DNA from: Acidobacteriota bacterium
GTDB lineage: Bacteria > Acidobacteriota > Blastocatellia > Pyrinomonadales > Pyrinomonadaceae
DNA: 64,000 nucleotides
NCBI GenBank assembly: GCA_019639175.1
Contig: JAHBSK010000008.1
Coordinates: forward strand, 124,001-188,000
Reading direction: 5' to 3'
Each line of letters opens with the position of its first letter. Position 1 is the stretch's first letter. The notes beneath the pieces were generated by a model. The model worked only from the letters and a program-made list of their open reading frames with translations. It was not told the DNA's origin and ran no database searches. Below are positions 46,501-54,191 of the stretch, piece by piece. The translations under genes were made by a program, and so were the position numbers.

Positions 46501-46803
46501 AAGCTGTTTCGGTTCGCCGCCGGTCGCGGGCATCACATAGACCTGCTCGTCGCCGTCATACTGGCCGGTGAAGGCGATCCATTTGCCGTCCGGCGAGAAT
46601 TTCGGAAAGGTTTCCATGCCCGGATGAGCGGTCAGCCTGACGGCCGTTCCGCCGGATGATGAAACCGTCCACAGGTCGCCGCCGTAATTAAATACAATGC
46701 GGTCGCCGTGAATGTCGGGAAAACGCAGCAGTTTTGTTTGAGAAAAGGCAACAGTGGCGGACAGCAGCACGAACGCCGCAACAAGGAAAGACCGAATGGA
46801 CAT
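43504..46803 (-). CDS. Tricorn-like S41 family peptidase, exported
   Basis: 1099 residues from ATG 46803 (the further upstream in-frame start lacks a signal peptide). After the signal (about 1-24) two beta-propeller sections with PD40/WD-like blades (about 25-580: SPDGKWIAFTGQYDGDEQVY, SPDGTKIAYSPQF, SADSKKLLYSDKD) lead to a Pro/Ser linker, a PDZ-like region (about 790-870) and the S41 catalytic end: NGGGNVSRMLIERL and NENSASDGDIFPH with the nucleophile Ser near 983. Tricorn degrades oligopeptides from larger proteases. It is first in an operon with TonB-like, oppD and oppF genes. Confidence 0.9.
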   Translation of the reverse strand: MSIRSFLVAAFVLLSATVAFSQTKLLRFPDIHGDRIVFNYGGDLWTVSSSGGTAVRLTAHPGMETFPKFSPDGKWIAFTGQYDGDEQVYVMPATGGEPKQLTFYPSTGPLTPRWGYDNQVYGWTKDNKVVFRGMRESWTLPVTRLYTVSANGGPVEPMPMPEAGSGDLSPDGTKIAYSPQFRDFRPEKRYAGGQANTLYIYDLATNDARKISDNPFANRDPMWIGNSIYFISDKDGKFNLYAYSTSGGKAEQVTKFRDWDIRWPGSDGDKRIVWERDGELEVFDVSSKKAAKLNINVPNDGINRRKRQISAAQYVSSYGISPKGERAVVSARGDIFTVPIEKGGVRNLTNSSGSHDKLPTWSPDGRNIAFISDASGEEEVWLVPQDGSAPATQLTTGSKAQKYGAVWSADSKKLLYSDKDARLYVLDVASKQARRIAEARNGLIFSYEWSPQGNYVAFVMNLPNGMSGVHVWNAADNSVTLVSPRMFNSAAPAWDPNGDYLYFISAREFAPQISQSEYNFATTKMGQIYALALRKDVKHPFPMESDEVTIAAEATPSPSPSPASSPTPGTPAASPTPSQKAERIDFDGIVNRASKVPLPADNYGGLAANKGHIIYSVGGPFFNGRSSGVQPSLRIFSLKDRKETTLLQPGGGYDISADGMKLLVSGQGGLALLDANPAGERSRKAVSLSGLVMEVDPAREWEQIFNEVWRRYRDWFYVENMHGFDWEKIREDYKKWLPYVAHRADLNYLISEMSSELTVQHAYIAGGDIDLPSRVRVALAGAVFTADKAAGRYKIARIYNGQNEEDIYRSPLTEVGVNVNVGDYVLAVNGQEIRTDRDVYAYFRGKATSSVTLTVNDKPTLEGSRKVTFRPLTSESDLIYLDWTEANRKRVSELSNGRIGYLHIPDMGPAGIREFIKWYYPQIDKEGLVVDVRANGGGNVSRMLIERLRRKVLGVNYRRGDPDGTTYPDGTFIGPMAAILNENSASDGDIFPHMFREAGLGPLIGKRSWGGVVGITNRGNLIDGGVVNVPEFALANPKGEYIIEGYGVDPDIEVENDPRSVIAGRDPQLERAVEEVMKKLARPVKLPPKPADPNRNKNE

Positions 46804-47009
46804 GAAAAAGAATACCTCCGACGGTTGGGTAAGAAAATTTATGTGATAATAACGCAAAAAGCACCTTAATTAAAGGCGGTAGAGCCTTTTACGTATCTTT
46901 CGGACAATGTAGTATGCAACCAAAAACCTCGCGAAATACTCAAATGAATGCTATTATTTCACAACTCGTCCTATTACGATCGGGTTACAGCTTTAGGAGA
47001 ATCCATTCT

Positions 47010-48746
47010 GTGAAAAATCGTCCTCATATATATCTGTCACTGTTTTTGTCCCTGACGATGCTTTTTACCGCATCCGCATACGCTCAAAACCCCGTTGCGG
47101 TAAAGGATGCCAAGCCGAAAACGACCGCCGCCGCTCCGGAAAAGACCGCTCCGGTCAAGATAGAAACGATAGAGTCCGATGTTGCAGAAGCGCTTTCGGT
47201 CATAGAGGACTCTCATTTCGTCGGCAAGGACATCAACTACAACAACGTTTTCAAGTCCTCGATAGACGGAATGCTCCACACGCTCGATCCGCACTCCAAT
47301 TACTTTGACGCGAAGGAATTTGAACAGTTCAGGACCGACCAAAGCTCGCGTTATTTCGGCATCGGAGCGACCATTGGCGACCTAACGGCACCTGACGGCA
47401 CGATGGTCGCCACGTTCATCAGGGCGACCTTTGACGGAGCGCCGGCACATCGCGCCGGGCTTCGCTACGGCGACAAGATAGTCGAGGTAAACGGCAAGGA
47501 TGTTCTGGGCAAACCGTATAGCGAGGTTCGCGACCTGCTTCGCGGCCCGCGCGGGACATCCGCAAAACTCGTAGTCGAAAGATACGGAACCGGTGAACAC
47601 GAGACCGTAGAGATAATACGTGACGCGGTTCCGCAGCCTTCGATAGCCGAGGCCTACATGATCAGGCCCGGTGTCGGGTATATCGCGATGACAGGCGGTT
47701 TTAACCAGACGACCTATGACGAGTTCCGAACGGCAATGGCAAAGTTGAAGAGGAACGGCATGACGCAGCTTATCCTCGACCTCAAGGATAACGGCGGAGG
47801 CCTGGTCGGCCACGCATACCGCGTTGCCAGCACCTTCCTCGAACCGGGGCAAACGGTCTTTACGCAAAAAGGGCGCATACAGGCGATAGCCGAACGCTAT
47901 ACGTCTGAAAACCCCGATCCCGAAAAGATGCCGGTCGTTGTTCTGGTCAATCGAAATTCGGCCTCGGCGTCAGAGATACTTGCCGGAGCATTGCAGGATC
48001 ATGACCGCGCTCTTATCGTCGGCGAAACGACGTTTGGTAAAGGCCTGGTGCAAAATCCTTTCGTGCTGGATTATGGCTCGATGCTGCTGCTGACGATAGC
48101 AAAATACGAAACTCCGTCAGGCAGGCTGATCCAGCGAGATTATTCCAATGGCGATCTGTACAGCTATTACACAAAAGGCGGCGTCGGACGTGAGGATAAC
48201 GACGAAGAAGAAAGCGAAGCTCCCGTCGGCCCGGAAAGCAAGACCGATATGGGCCGCACCGTTTATGGCGGCGGCGGCATAGAACCTGATGTCGAGGTAA
48301 AGCCGAACATGATCACAGCCGAACGCAACCGTGCCAGAGCAAGGCTCAACAACCCGATATTTGATTTTGCTCTCGGACTGGCTTACGGAAAGATCCCGGG
48401 TTTTGAAAACTTGAGAGTGGATAGGCCGATACGTTTTGAATACGACATCGCTGACGATGATTTCGTCATTGACGACAAGGTATATCAGGCGTTCAGGAAG
48501 CACGCGATGAACAAGTACAAATTCAGCGCCGCACAGATAGACGCTGAAAAACAGTATGTCGAACGTTCACTCCGAGCCGAACTTGTGACCGCCGCTTACG
48601 GAACGACCACGTCATATCAGGTGTTCAAGGATTATGACAACCAGTTGATGAAGGCGATCGAACTCCTGCCGCGGGCAAAACAGCTTGCAACCGAGGCACG
48701 TGCCAAAACAGGCACCGGCGAACGGCCTTCGCCAAACAACCGCTGA
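47010..48746 (+). CDS. S41 family carboxyl-terminal processing peptidase (CtpA-like)
   Basis: 578 residues. I choose the GTG at 47010: AGGAGA ends nine bases upstream and it begins a signal peptide (to about SAYAQ, residue 26). A 46914 ATG adds 32 residues with no conservation. A PDZ domain (about 105-195: PAHRAGLRYGDKIVEVNGKD) precedes the S41 core with LDLKDNGGGLVG, VLVNRNSASASEILAGAL (Ser near 317) and VGETTFGKGLVQ (Lys near 344). It cleaves proteins near the C-terminus in the periplasm, often in envelope maturation. It is divergent from the tricorn gene. A terminator follows at 48775. Confidence 0.92.
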   Translation: MKNRPHIYLSLFLSLTMLFTASAYAQNPVAVKDAKPKTTAAAPEKTAPVKIETIESDVAEALSVIEDSHFVGKDINYNNVFKSSIDGMLHTLDPHSNYFDAKEFEQFRTDQSSRYFGIGATIGDLTAPDGTMVATFIRATFDGAPAHRAGLRYGDKIVEVNGKDVLGKPYSEVRDLLRGPRGTSAKLVVERYGTGEHETVEIIRDAVPQPSIAEAYMIRPGVGYIAMTGGFNQTTYDEFRTAMAKLKRNGMTQLILDLKDNGGGLVGHAYRVASTFLEPGQTVFTQKGRIQAIAERYTSENPDPEKMPVVVLVNRNSASASEILAGALQDHDRALIVGETTFGKGLVQNPFVLDYGSMLLLTIAKYETPSGRLIQRDYSNGDLYSYYTKGGVGREDNDEEESEAPVGPESKTDMGRTVYGGGGIEPDVEVKPNMITAERNRARARLNNPIFDFALGLAYGKIPGFENLRVDRPIRFEYDIADDDFVIDDKVYQAFRKHAMNKYKFSAAQIDAEKQYVERSLRAELVTAAYGTTTSYQVFKDYDNQLMKAIELLPRAKQLATEARAKTGTGERPSPNNR

Positions 48747-48774
48747 GGCCGCAGCTCATTGATCTAATTACCTG

Positions 48775-48813
48775 AAGGCTGTCGAAAACCAAGCGTTGAC
48801 GACAGCCTTTTCG
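48775..48813 (+). terminator. Terminator of the CtpA-like gene
   Basis: AAGGCTGTCG (48775-48784) pairs perfectly with CGACAGCCTT (48800-48809), followed by TTCG. Confidence 0.75.
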
Positions 48814-48832
48814 CTAATGATCGGTATCTGAA

Positions 48833-49504
48833 ATGAAAACTAGAAGCAGAAAAAGTGGCCCAATTTCATTTGCTTTATTCATACCCGTGTGTCTTGCCGC
48901 GTTCATGTTGTTTAGCTGTGCCGATTCAGACAACAGGAATAGCGGTCACAACAGTTCACCTTCTCCAACTCCTGAAAATCCCCGCAACATCGAAGGTCTG
49001 GCGGTTTTCCCGGATGGTGATGACGAGTGGGTCAATAATTTCTGTGAAGAACGTGCAAATAAATTTGGGCTTTCCGGATTTCGTACCAAAAAGATAGCAC
49101 CGGACGACGTAATGATACGGATCTGCATTGGCGTTAATACGTCACGTGACAAACTCCTCTTTATTGAGAAGATTGACGGGAAGATAAGCGGAACTCTCGT
49201 TTCCGTATCGGATCCTGCCGAGCTCAAATTAGAAAAAACCTCTCTTGATGACAAAAGGCTGGTTGATCCTGATCTGTGGAAGTGGATAGATGGAGCGGGC
49301 ATTTCAGAATACGAGCCAAACCAGAAACACTGTACCGCTGATCCTGGGTTAGACTCCGTTATAATGATCGTTGAGACTAGAAGAGGTGATGCATATCATC
49401 TAAGAACCGCCGAAGAATACTGTCGCGACGCAAATAATGATCTGAATAAAGTTCCCCTGTTCGTTTCTGAACTGGGCAGAAGGATCAATGTTGAACTTTT
49501 TTGA
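48833..49504 (+). CDS. Lipoprotein of unknown function
   Basis: 223 residues. The lipobox MLFSC (about residues 25-29) and a Ser/Pro/Asn-rich spacer mark a lipoprotein. The mature domain (about 50-220) is mixed alpha/beta with four Cys (NNFCEE, IRICIG, KHCTAD, EEYCRD) that may form two disulfides. No enzymatic motif was found. It follows the CtpA-like gene after a terminator, and another lipoprotein gene follows 187 bases later. Family unknown. Confidence 0.65.
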   Translation: MKTRSRKSGPISFALFIPVCLAAFMLFSCADSDNRNSGHNSSPSPTPENPRNIEGLAVFPDGDDEWVNNFCEERANKFGLSGFRTKKIAPDDVMIRICIGVNTSRDKLLFIEKIDGKISGTLVSVSDPAELKLEKTSLDDKRLVDPDLWKWIDGAGISEYEPNQKHCTADPGLDSVIMIVETRRGDAYHLRTAEEYCRDANNDLNKVPLFVSELGRRINVELF

Positions 49505-49691
49505 ATGCCTCGTATCTCCTAAAAGGCAGCCCACAACATCATCCCGTCAATACTAAATTGACCGCTCCTATTATTTGCTGAGTCAATAGATTATAGACAA
49601 AAGAGGACTGTCGTCGTGATAGAATAAGAAGGTCGATCCGCGAATGGATATTGTTCCGTTGTGCTATTGGTTTTTATTGATGGAGGTCGTT

Positions 49692-50270
49692 ATGTTCAGG
49701 TTTCGTCTTTCTTTTTTACTTTTGGGTCTGGTATGTCTTGGCTGCATCGGTTCAGCCACGTCAGCGGTTGAAAACGGCGATGACCGGCCGCAGGCAAAAG
49801 AACCTATATCGAATATGAGATCATTGAACGCCATCGAACCTGTCGGATCATTCTCAAATATCGAAGATAACGGAGAAAAGGCTAAAGGATTTATCGTCCG
49901 TCTGTGGCAAAACGGCGACAAGATCATTGGCACGATAAGCGGGTCGCATACACTGAAAGCCGGTGAGGACATGCCGTTGGGGATATTGGAGAACGTCGCT
50001 TTTGACCCAAAGGAAAAAACGCTGTCATTCGACGCCAAAATGAGCTTTGGCAAAACCTCACGCGACATGGTGCAGTTCAAAGGCAAAATGACCGATACCG
50101 AACTCAAAGGCGATCTGCGGCTCAGCGACCTCGCCTGTGAAACTCCCTGCACGGACGTGTCAGGCGTGGCCTTCAAAAAAGAAGATGTGCGGCTGGATCA
50201 ATTCGATTCCGAAGAAGCATGGGAAAAACACATGGAACCGCAACTTAAGGCAGCCGGCCCGAAATGGTGA
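49692..50270 (+). CDS. Small lipoprotein of unknown function
   Basis: 192 residues from ATG 49692, chosen because GGAGG lies seven bases upstream and the codons give a lipobox (LVCLGC, about residues 11-16). The mature part is rich in beta strands: GSFSNIEDNGEKAKGFIVRL, KIIGTISGSHTLKAGE, EKTLSFDAKMSFGKT and DMVQFKGKMTD, likely a lipocalin-like or beta-sandwich fold. A conserved Cys pair (LACETPCTD) could form a disulfide. No function assigned. A weak hairpin (50308-50330) lies after the stop. Confidence 0.65.
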   Translation: MFRFRLSFLLLGLVCLGCIGSATSAVENGDDRPQAKEPISNMRSLNAIEPVGSFSNIEDNGEKAKGFIVRLWQNGDKIIGTISGSHTLKAGEDMPLGILENVAFDPKEKTLSFDAKMSFGKTSRDMVQFKGKMTDTELKGDLRLSDLACETPCTDVSGVAFKKEDVRLDQFDSEEAWEKHMEPQLKAAGPKW

Positions 50271-50332
50271 AGGCCGACCTTTCATTTTGCAGAAATCCGC
50301 ATTGCAGAAGCCCGGACGAAGTAAGGGCTTTG

Positions 50333-50404
50333 TCCAGATTCCAGATTCCAAATATCAGATCTCAAAATCCAAAGACCTAAGTCCAAAGTCCAAAGACCTA
50401 AAAC
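50333..50404. repeat. Short heptamer-like tandem repeat array A
   Basis: Degenerate seven-base units of the GTCCAAA / GACCTAA type, preceded by ATTCCAAATATCA. It resembles the reverse complement of array B at 50631-50695 (ATTCCAAATTTCA then CCAAAGACC units), so the two form an inverted pair around a small gene. Confidence 0.7.
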
Positions 50405-50420
50405 CCGGGTTTACGATCCA

Positions 50421-50591
50421 TCAGCCCGACATCATCCACGAGATCAAGTAATAAACACCAAAACCGAGTCCGACAAGGATCAGCACGAGCAGGAATGCCA
50501 ACCCGCCGACCACAAGTTTGAATTTCTTGTAACGGTTCTCATCGGGCGGCGAAAGCTGGTTTTGCGGAAAATATGGCGGCGGCCTGTTCAT
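50421..50591 (-). CDS. Tiny single-span membrane protein
   Basis: 56 residues. Start ATG at 50591 with AGAGGT about seven bases upstream; stop TGA at 50421. A Pro-rich polar N-terminus (MNRPPPYFPQNQLSPPD) is followed by a basic patch (RYKKFK) and one strong membrane helix (GLAFLLVLILVGLGFGVYYL, about 30-49). The codon use and ribosome site support a real gene. It lies downstream of the M28 peptidase gene on the same strand and is flanked by inverted heptamer arrays. No function known. Confidence 0.65.
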   Translation of the reverse strand: MNRPPPYFPQNQLSPPDENRYKKFKLVVGGLAFLLVLILVGLGFGVYYLISWMMSG

Positions 50592-50630
50592 AATTGTTAC
50601 CTCTGGTTAATGTTATCAAATGGGATGGAG

Positions 50631-50774
50631 TTTGTCCTTTGTCCTTTGTCCTTTGATCTTTGGTCTTTGGTTTTTGGTTTTTGAAATTTGGAATACGGGA
50701 TCTGAAAAGAACCCGTCCACTCACGCTGTCAGTCCTGACACTCCTTGTCTCCTGTCTCCTGTCTCCTGTCTCCT
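50631..50774. repeat. Heptamer tandem repeat arrays B and C
   Basis: 50631-50695 carries seven-base units TTTGTCC (three copies), then TTTGATC, TTTGGTC and TTTGGTT types. 50747-50774 is a second array of four perfect GTCTCCT units, ending just before the M28 gene's stop codon (50778). Confidence 0.85.
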
Positions 50775-50777
50775 TCG

Positions 50778-52211
50778 CTATCTCGGCAGCGGCTGTTCCA
50801 TATTTGCCAGAGCATACGCCGTGACGGCCATCACGGAGCCGACGCGGGCGAGTTCTTCGGGGTTGACCTTGTCGAAAGTGTCGGCGGCGGTATGGTGATA
50901 CATAAAATACGTCCGCGTGTTGAACCACGGCGCAAAAGACGGCACACCGCGTTGCGTCAGCGGCCCGATGTCCGCTCCGACACCGCCTTCGGTTCTGATA
51001 AGGCCCGAACCGTGTTCGCGAAGCACCTCAAGGAACGGCGTGAAGAACGGCAACGCTTCGGGCTTACCGGCAAAAAGTACGCCCATCGGATGCGACGCGC
51101 CAAGGTCTGCCTCTATCGCCGCAATGTGGTTGGCAATGTTGTTCGCCTCAGCTTTTGCGTATTCAGTTCCGCCGACCAGACCGTTTTCCTCGTTCATATA
51201 GGCAATGACGCGGATCGTCCGCTTTGGCTGCAACCCAAGCTGTTTCAACAGATACGGAACCTGCATCGCCGCCGCGACACCCGTTGCGTCGTCCAAAGCT
51301 CCGGTTCCCAGATCCCACGAATCCAAATGCCCGGAAACAATGACTATCTCGTCCGGCCTCTCACTTCCCTTCAGGTCGGCGATGACGTTGTGGCTGACGG
51401 CGTCAGGATATGTTTTCGGGGTCAATACAAGACGCATCTTTGTCGTGCCTTGCTTCACAAGATCGTCTATCAGATCAGCATCTTCGTAGGTAACAGACGC
51501 TGCCGGTATTTTTTTCACGTCATCGGCGTAACGTGTTCCGCCCGTATGCGGCAGACGCATCTGCGAAGCTCCCGCCGAACGCACAAGCACCGCAACGGCT
51601 CCCAGGCGCGACGCCGCCGACGGCCCACCGCCGCGAAAACGTACCGCCTGGCCGTATGCTTTCAAACCCTCGCCGGAATCAGACAGGCGATGATCAAATT
51701 TTTCATTAAAAAGAACGATCTTTCCCTCAATGCCCTTTCTGCCAAGACGTTCGAGCTGCTCATACGACGTTACGACGACAAGCTCCGCCGTGAGGCCGCT
51801 TTCAGGTGTGGCGACGCTGCCGCCAAGAGCCGTCAGAACGATCTTCTGCGTCGTTCCCTTAGCCATTCCGGGAAATTCCGTCAATTCGCCCGTTTCTATG
51901 CCGCGAACCCAATGCGGCACCTTCAATTCCTGCAAACGCACCTCAAGCCCAAGCTCTCGCATCTCTTCGGCGACGTATTCGACCGCACGTGCCGCCTGTG
52001 CCGAGCCGGAAAGCCGCGGCCCGATGTTATTTGTCATAAACCGAGTTCTTTCATAGGCATAATCGCTTTTCAATGCCGCATCTCGAACGAGCGGAAGTTC
52101 GGCAAGTGTTTTCGCGGAATAGATCGCGGGTGTGGGCGTGGCCTGCTGTGCCGCCGCCGTAAATGTCGCAGCAGCGGCCAATGCCGACAGAACAATAAGC
52201 TTGAATTTCAT
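50778..52211 (-). CDS. Secreted M28 family aminopeptidase with PA domain
   Basis: 477 residues with a signal peptide (to about TAAAQ, residue 22). A protease-associated (PA) insert spans about 110-255. The zinc ligands are HLDSWDLGTGALDD (about 295-308), NEENGLVGG (Glu pair, about 345), the Asp in EADLG (about 371) and HHTAADT (about 445). These are the residues of a two-zinc M28 exopeptidase that releases N-terminal amino acids. It is divergent from the M1 peptidase and fits peptide catabolism together with M14 and Opp genes. Perfect GTCTCCT repeats start three bases after its stop. Confidence 0.93.
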   Translation of the reverse strand: MKFKLIVLSALAAAATFTAAAQQATPTPAIYSAKTLAELPLVRDAALKSDYAYERTRFMTNNIGPRLSGSAQAARAVEYVAEEMRELGLEVRLQELKVPHWVRGIETGELTEFPGMAKGTTQKIVLTALGGSVATPESGLTAELVVVTSYEQLERLGRKGIEGKIVLFNEKFDHRLSDSGEGLKAYGQAVRFRGGGPSAASRLGAVAVLVRSAGASQMRLPHTGGTRYADDVKKIPAASVTYEDADLIDDLVKQGTTKMRLVLTPKTYPDAVSHNVIADLKGSERPDEIVIVSGHLDSWDLGTGALDDATGVAAAMQVPYLLKQLGLQPKRTIRVIAYMNEENGLVGGTEYAKAEANNIANHIAAIEADLGASHPMGVLFAGKPEALPFFTPFLEVLREHGSGLIRTEGGVGADIGPLTQRGVPSFAPWFNTRTYFMYHHTAADTFDKVNPEELARVGSVMAVTAYALANMEQPLPR

Positions 52212-52339
52212 GGTCGTCTCCCGGTGATTTTGCTATCATCTTAACCAATCCGCATTGTCAGGACAAAGCCGCGATGTTGTCATTGCCAATATTTATGCTT
52301 TGGTAAACCCGAATTGTCCGCCGTGCGTATTTGTTTTCT

Positions 52340-54028
52340 ATGCATTCATTTTATTTCCGCAAAATTTCAGCATTTTACCTTTTTCTTTTACTGCTGGCCG
52401 GTGCGACATCTGCTCAGGCTCAGCGGCCTGCATATGAGCGTTCGCAAAATTATGACGTTCAGCATTACACGCTGCGCGTAAAACCGGATCATGCCAAACG
52501 TAGCATCGAAGGCGATACGACCGTAATTTTGCGCCCAACCGAAAAAGGCGTAAAGGTGATCGAACTGGACGCGGTCGGGCTGAAATTCACATCGGTAAAG
52601 CTGGAAAGCGACGGCAAAGATCTGACATACCGCGTTCTCAAGGACAAGGTCGCCGTTACGCTCGACCGCGAATACGGAACCGATGAGGACATCGCCATCC
52701 GCTTTGCCTACACTGCGACGCCAAAAAAAGGCATCTATTTTGTAAATGAGGGTTTTGAGGACAAACGCCGCGTTCATTCAAAACAGATATGGACGCAGGG
52801 CGAACCCGATGAGGCACGCCATTGGTTCCCTTCGTTTGATTTTCCCGGCGACAAGGCAACGACCGAACAGTTCATCACCGCCGAAAAAGGAATGACCGTT
52901 ATCGGCAACGGCGAGGAACTCGGCAAAAAGGATAACGGCGACGGGACCGAAACGCATCGTTTTCGTTTGAACATTCCCCATTCGACCTATCTGGTCTCTT
53001 TCATCATCGGCGAATACGTCAAGGTCGAGGATAAATATCGCGACATTCCGCTCGGCTATTACACATATCCCGAAGCCCGCACCATCGTCCCGCTTGCTTA
53101 CGGCAAGACAAAGGATTTTTTCAGGATAATGGAAGAGCTGACCGCAACGCCATATCCATTTAATAAGTATGATCAAACCGTCGTTTCAAATTTTGAATTC
53201 GGAGGCATGGAAAACATCACTGCTACCACGATGGCCGACACGGAAATTGCCTATGCCCGGCTGGATTTTCTTCGCGGCAATGTCGAGGACCTTGTCACTC
53301 ACGAGATCGCTCATTCGTGGTTTGGGAATAACGTGACGTGCAAAAATTGGGCGGAGCTTTGGCTTAATGAGGCTTTTGCCACTTTCTTTGAAGCCGCCGT
53401 CCGCGAAAAGCTCTATGGCCGTGACGAATACCTAAGAAAGGTCGGCACTAACGCCGACAGCTTTATGACGCATGATGCCGCTACGCCGGTTTCTCACGGG
53501 CTTTATAACCGCCGTGCGGGAGATGTTTCGCTGCTTTTCAAATGGCCCGCCGTTACTTATGACAAAGGCGGTGTGTTTGTTCACATGCTCCGCGAACAGG
53601 TCGGTGAAGAGACGTTTTGGAAAGCATTGAACCTCTTTTTGACGCGGCATCGTTTCTCTTCGGTCGAGACCGCCGATCTGCGAAAGGTGATGGAAGAAAC
53701 TTCCGGCCAGAACCTCGGCTGGTTCTTTGACCAATGGGTTTACGGCACAAGCTATCCGCGCCTGACCGTAAGGCAGACATTCAATGCCGCTAAGAAGGAA
53801 CTCCGCATGGACATCCGGCAAACGCAAAGCGGCGACAAGCTGACGCCAAAGGCGTTTCGGCTGCCGCTTGAGGTCGAACTCGAATACAAGGACGGAACAA
53901 AGGAATTGAAAGAGATCGTGGTCGATTCGCGACAGCAAGTGATAACGATGTCAGCCAAGACCAACCCGGCAAAGGTCACATTCGACCCGAATAAACGGAT
54001 TATGCTCCTTTCGGTAAAGAAAAGATAA
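52340..54028 (+). CDS. Secreted M1 family aminopeptidase
   Basis: 562 residues from ATG 52340 (a TTG at 52331 is less likely). The signal peptide ends near SAQAQ (residue 28). M1 marks are present: GGMENITATTM (about 287-297, the GAMEN exopeptidase motif with Ala to Gly), HEIAHSW (about 320-326), WLNEAFATFFE with the third zinc Glu (about 343) and a Tyr further on. It removes N-terminal amino acids from peptides in the periplasm or outside the cell. Length is shorter than typical PepN (about 870) because the C-terminal helical domain is missing, as in many secreted bacterial members. Confidence 0.93.
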   Translation: MHSFYFRKISAFYLFLLLLAGATSAQAQRPAYERSQNYDVQHYTLRVKPDHAKRSIEGDTTVILRPTEKGVKVIELDAVGLKFTSVKLESDGKDLTYRVLKDKVAVTLDREYGTDEDIAIRFAYTATPKKGIYFVNEGFEDKRRVHSKQIWTQGEPDEARHWFPSFDFPGDKATTEQFITAEKGMTVIGNGEELGKKDNGDGTETHRFRLNIPHSTYLVSFIIGEYVKVEDKYRDIPLGYYTYPEARTIVPLAYGKTKDFFRIMEELTATPYPFNKYDQTVVSNFEFGGMENITATTMADTEIAYARLDFLRGNVEDLVTHEIAHSWFGNNVTCKNWAELWLNEAFATFFEAAVREKLYGRDEYLRKVGTNADSFMTHDAATPVSHGLYNRRAGDVSLLFKWPAVTYDKGGVFVHMLREQVGEETFWKALNLFLTRHRFSSVETADLRKVMEETSGQNLGWFFDQWVYGTSYPRLTVRQTFNAAKKELRMDIRQTQSGDKLTPKAFRLPLEVELEYKDGTKELKEIVVDSRQQVITMSAKTNPAKVTFDPNKRIMLLSVKKR

Positions 54029-54083
54029 TGACGGCGATGCCTTAGTTTTTTGGGACAGCCTGTATGACAAACGTAAAACTGAC

Positions 54084-54102
54084 GGCTGATAGCTGATAGC
54101 TG
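54084..54102. repeat. Short heptamer repeat (GCTGATA)
   Basis: GGCTGATAGCTGATAGCTG: two full GCTGATA units and a partial one, in the gap between the M1 peptidase and rarA. It has the same seven-base period as the arrays near 50.3-50.8 kb but another sequence. Confidence 0.6.
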
Positions 54103-54191
54103 TTCTTAACAACTCAACAGAACATTTTTCAGATATCGAATGAGCCTATAGCTTTCCATATACTGATGTCGAAAGATCTTTAATCATTTAA

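Noticed and set aside
50333-50774. Heptamer arrays considered as CRISPR.
   Set aside because: Units are seven bases with no spacers and no cas gene nearby.
50745-52244. A 499-codon open frame on the plus strand antisense to the M28 peptidase gene.
   Set aside because: The minus-strand frame has full M28 metal-site motifs and a signal peptide; the plus frame has a shadow composition (Arg/His/Cys-rich) and no motif.
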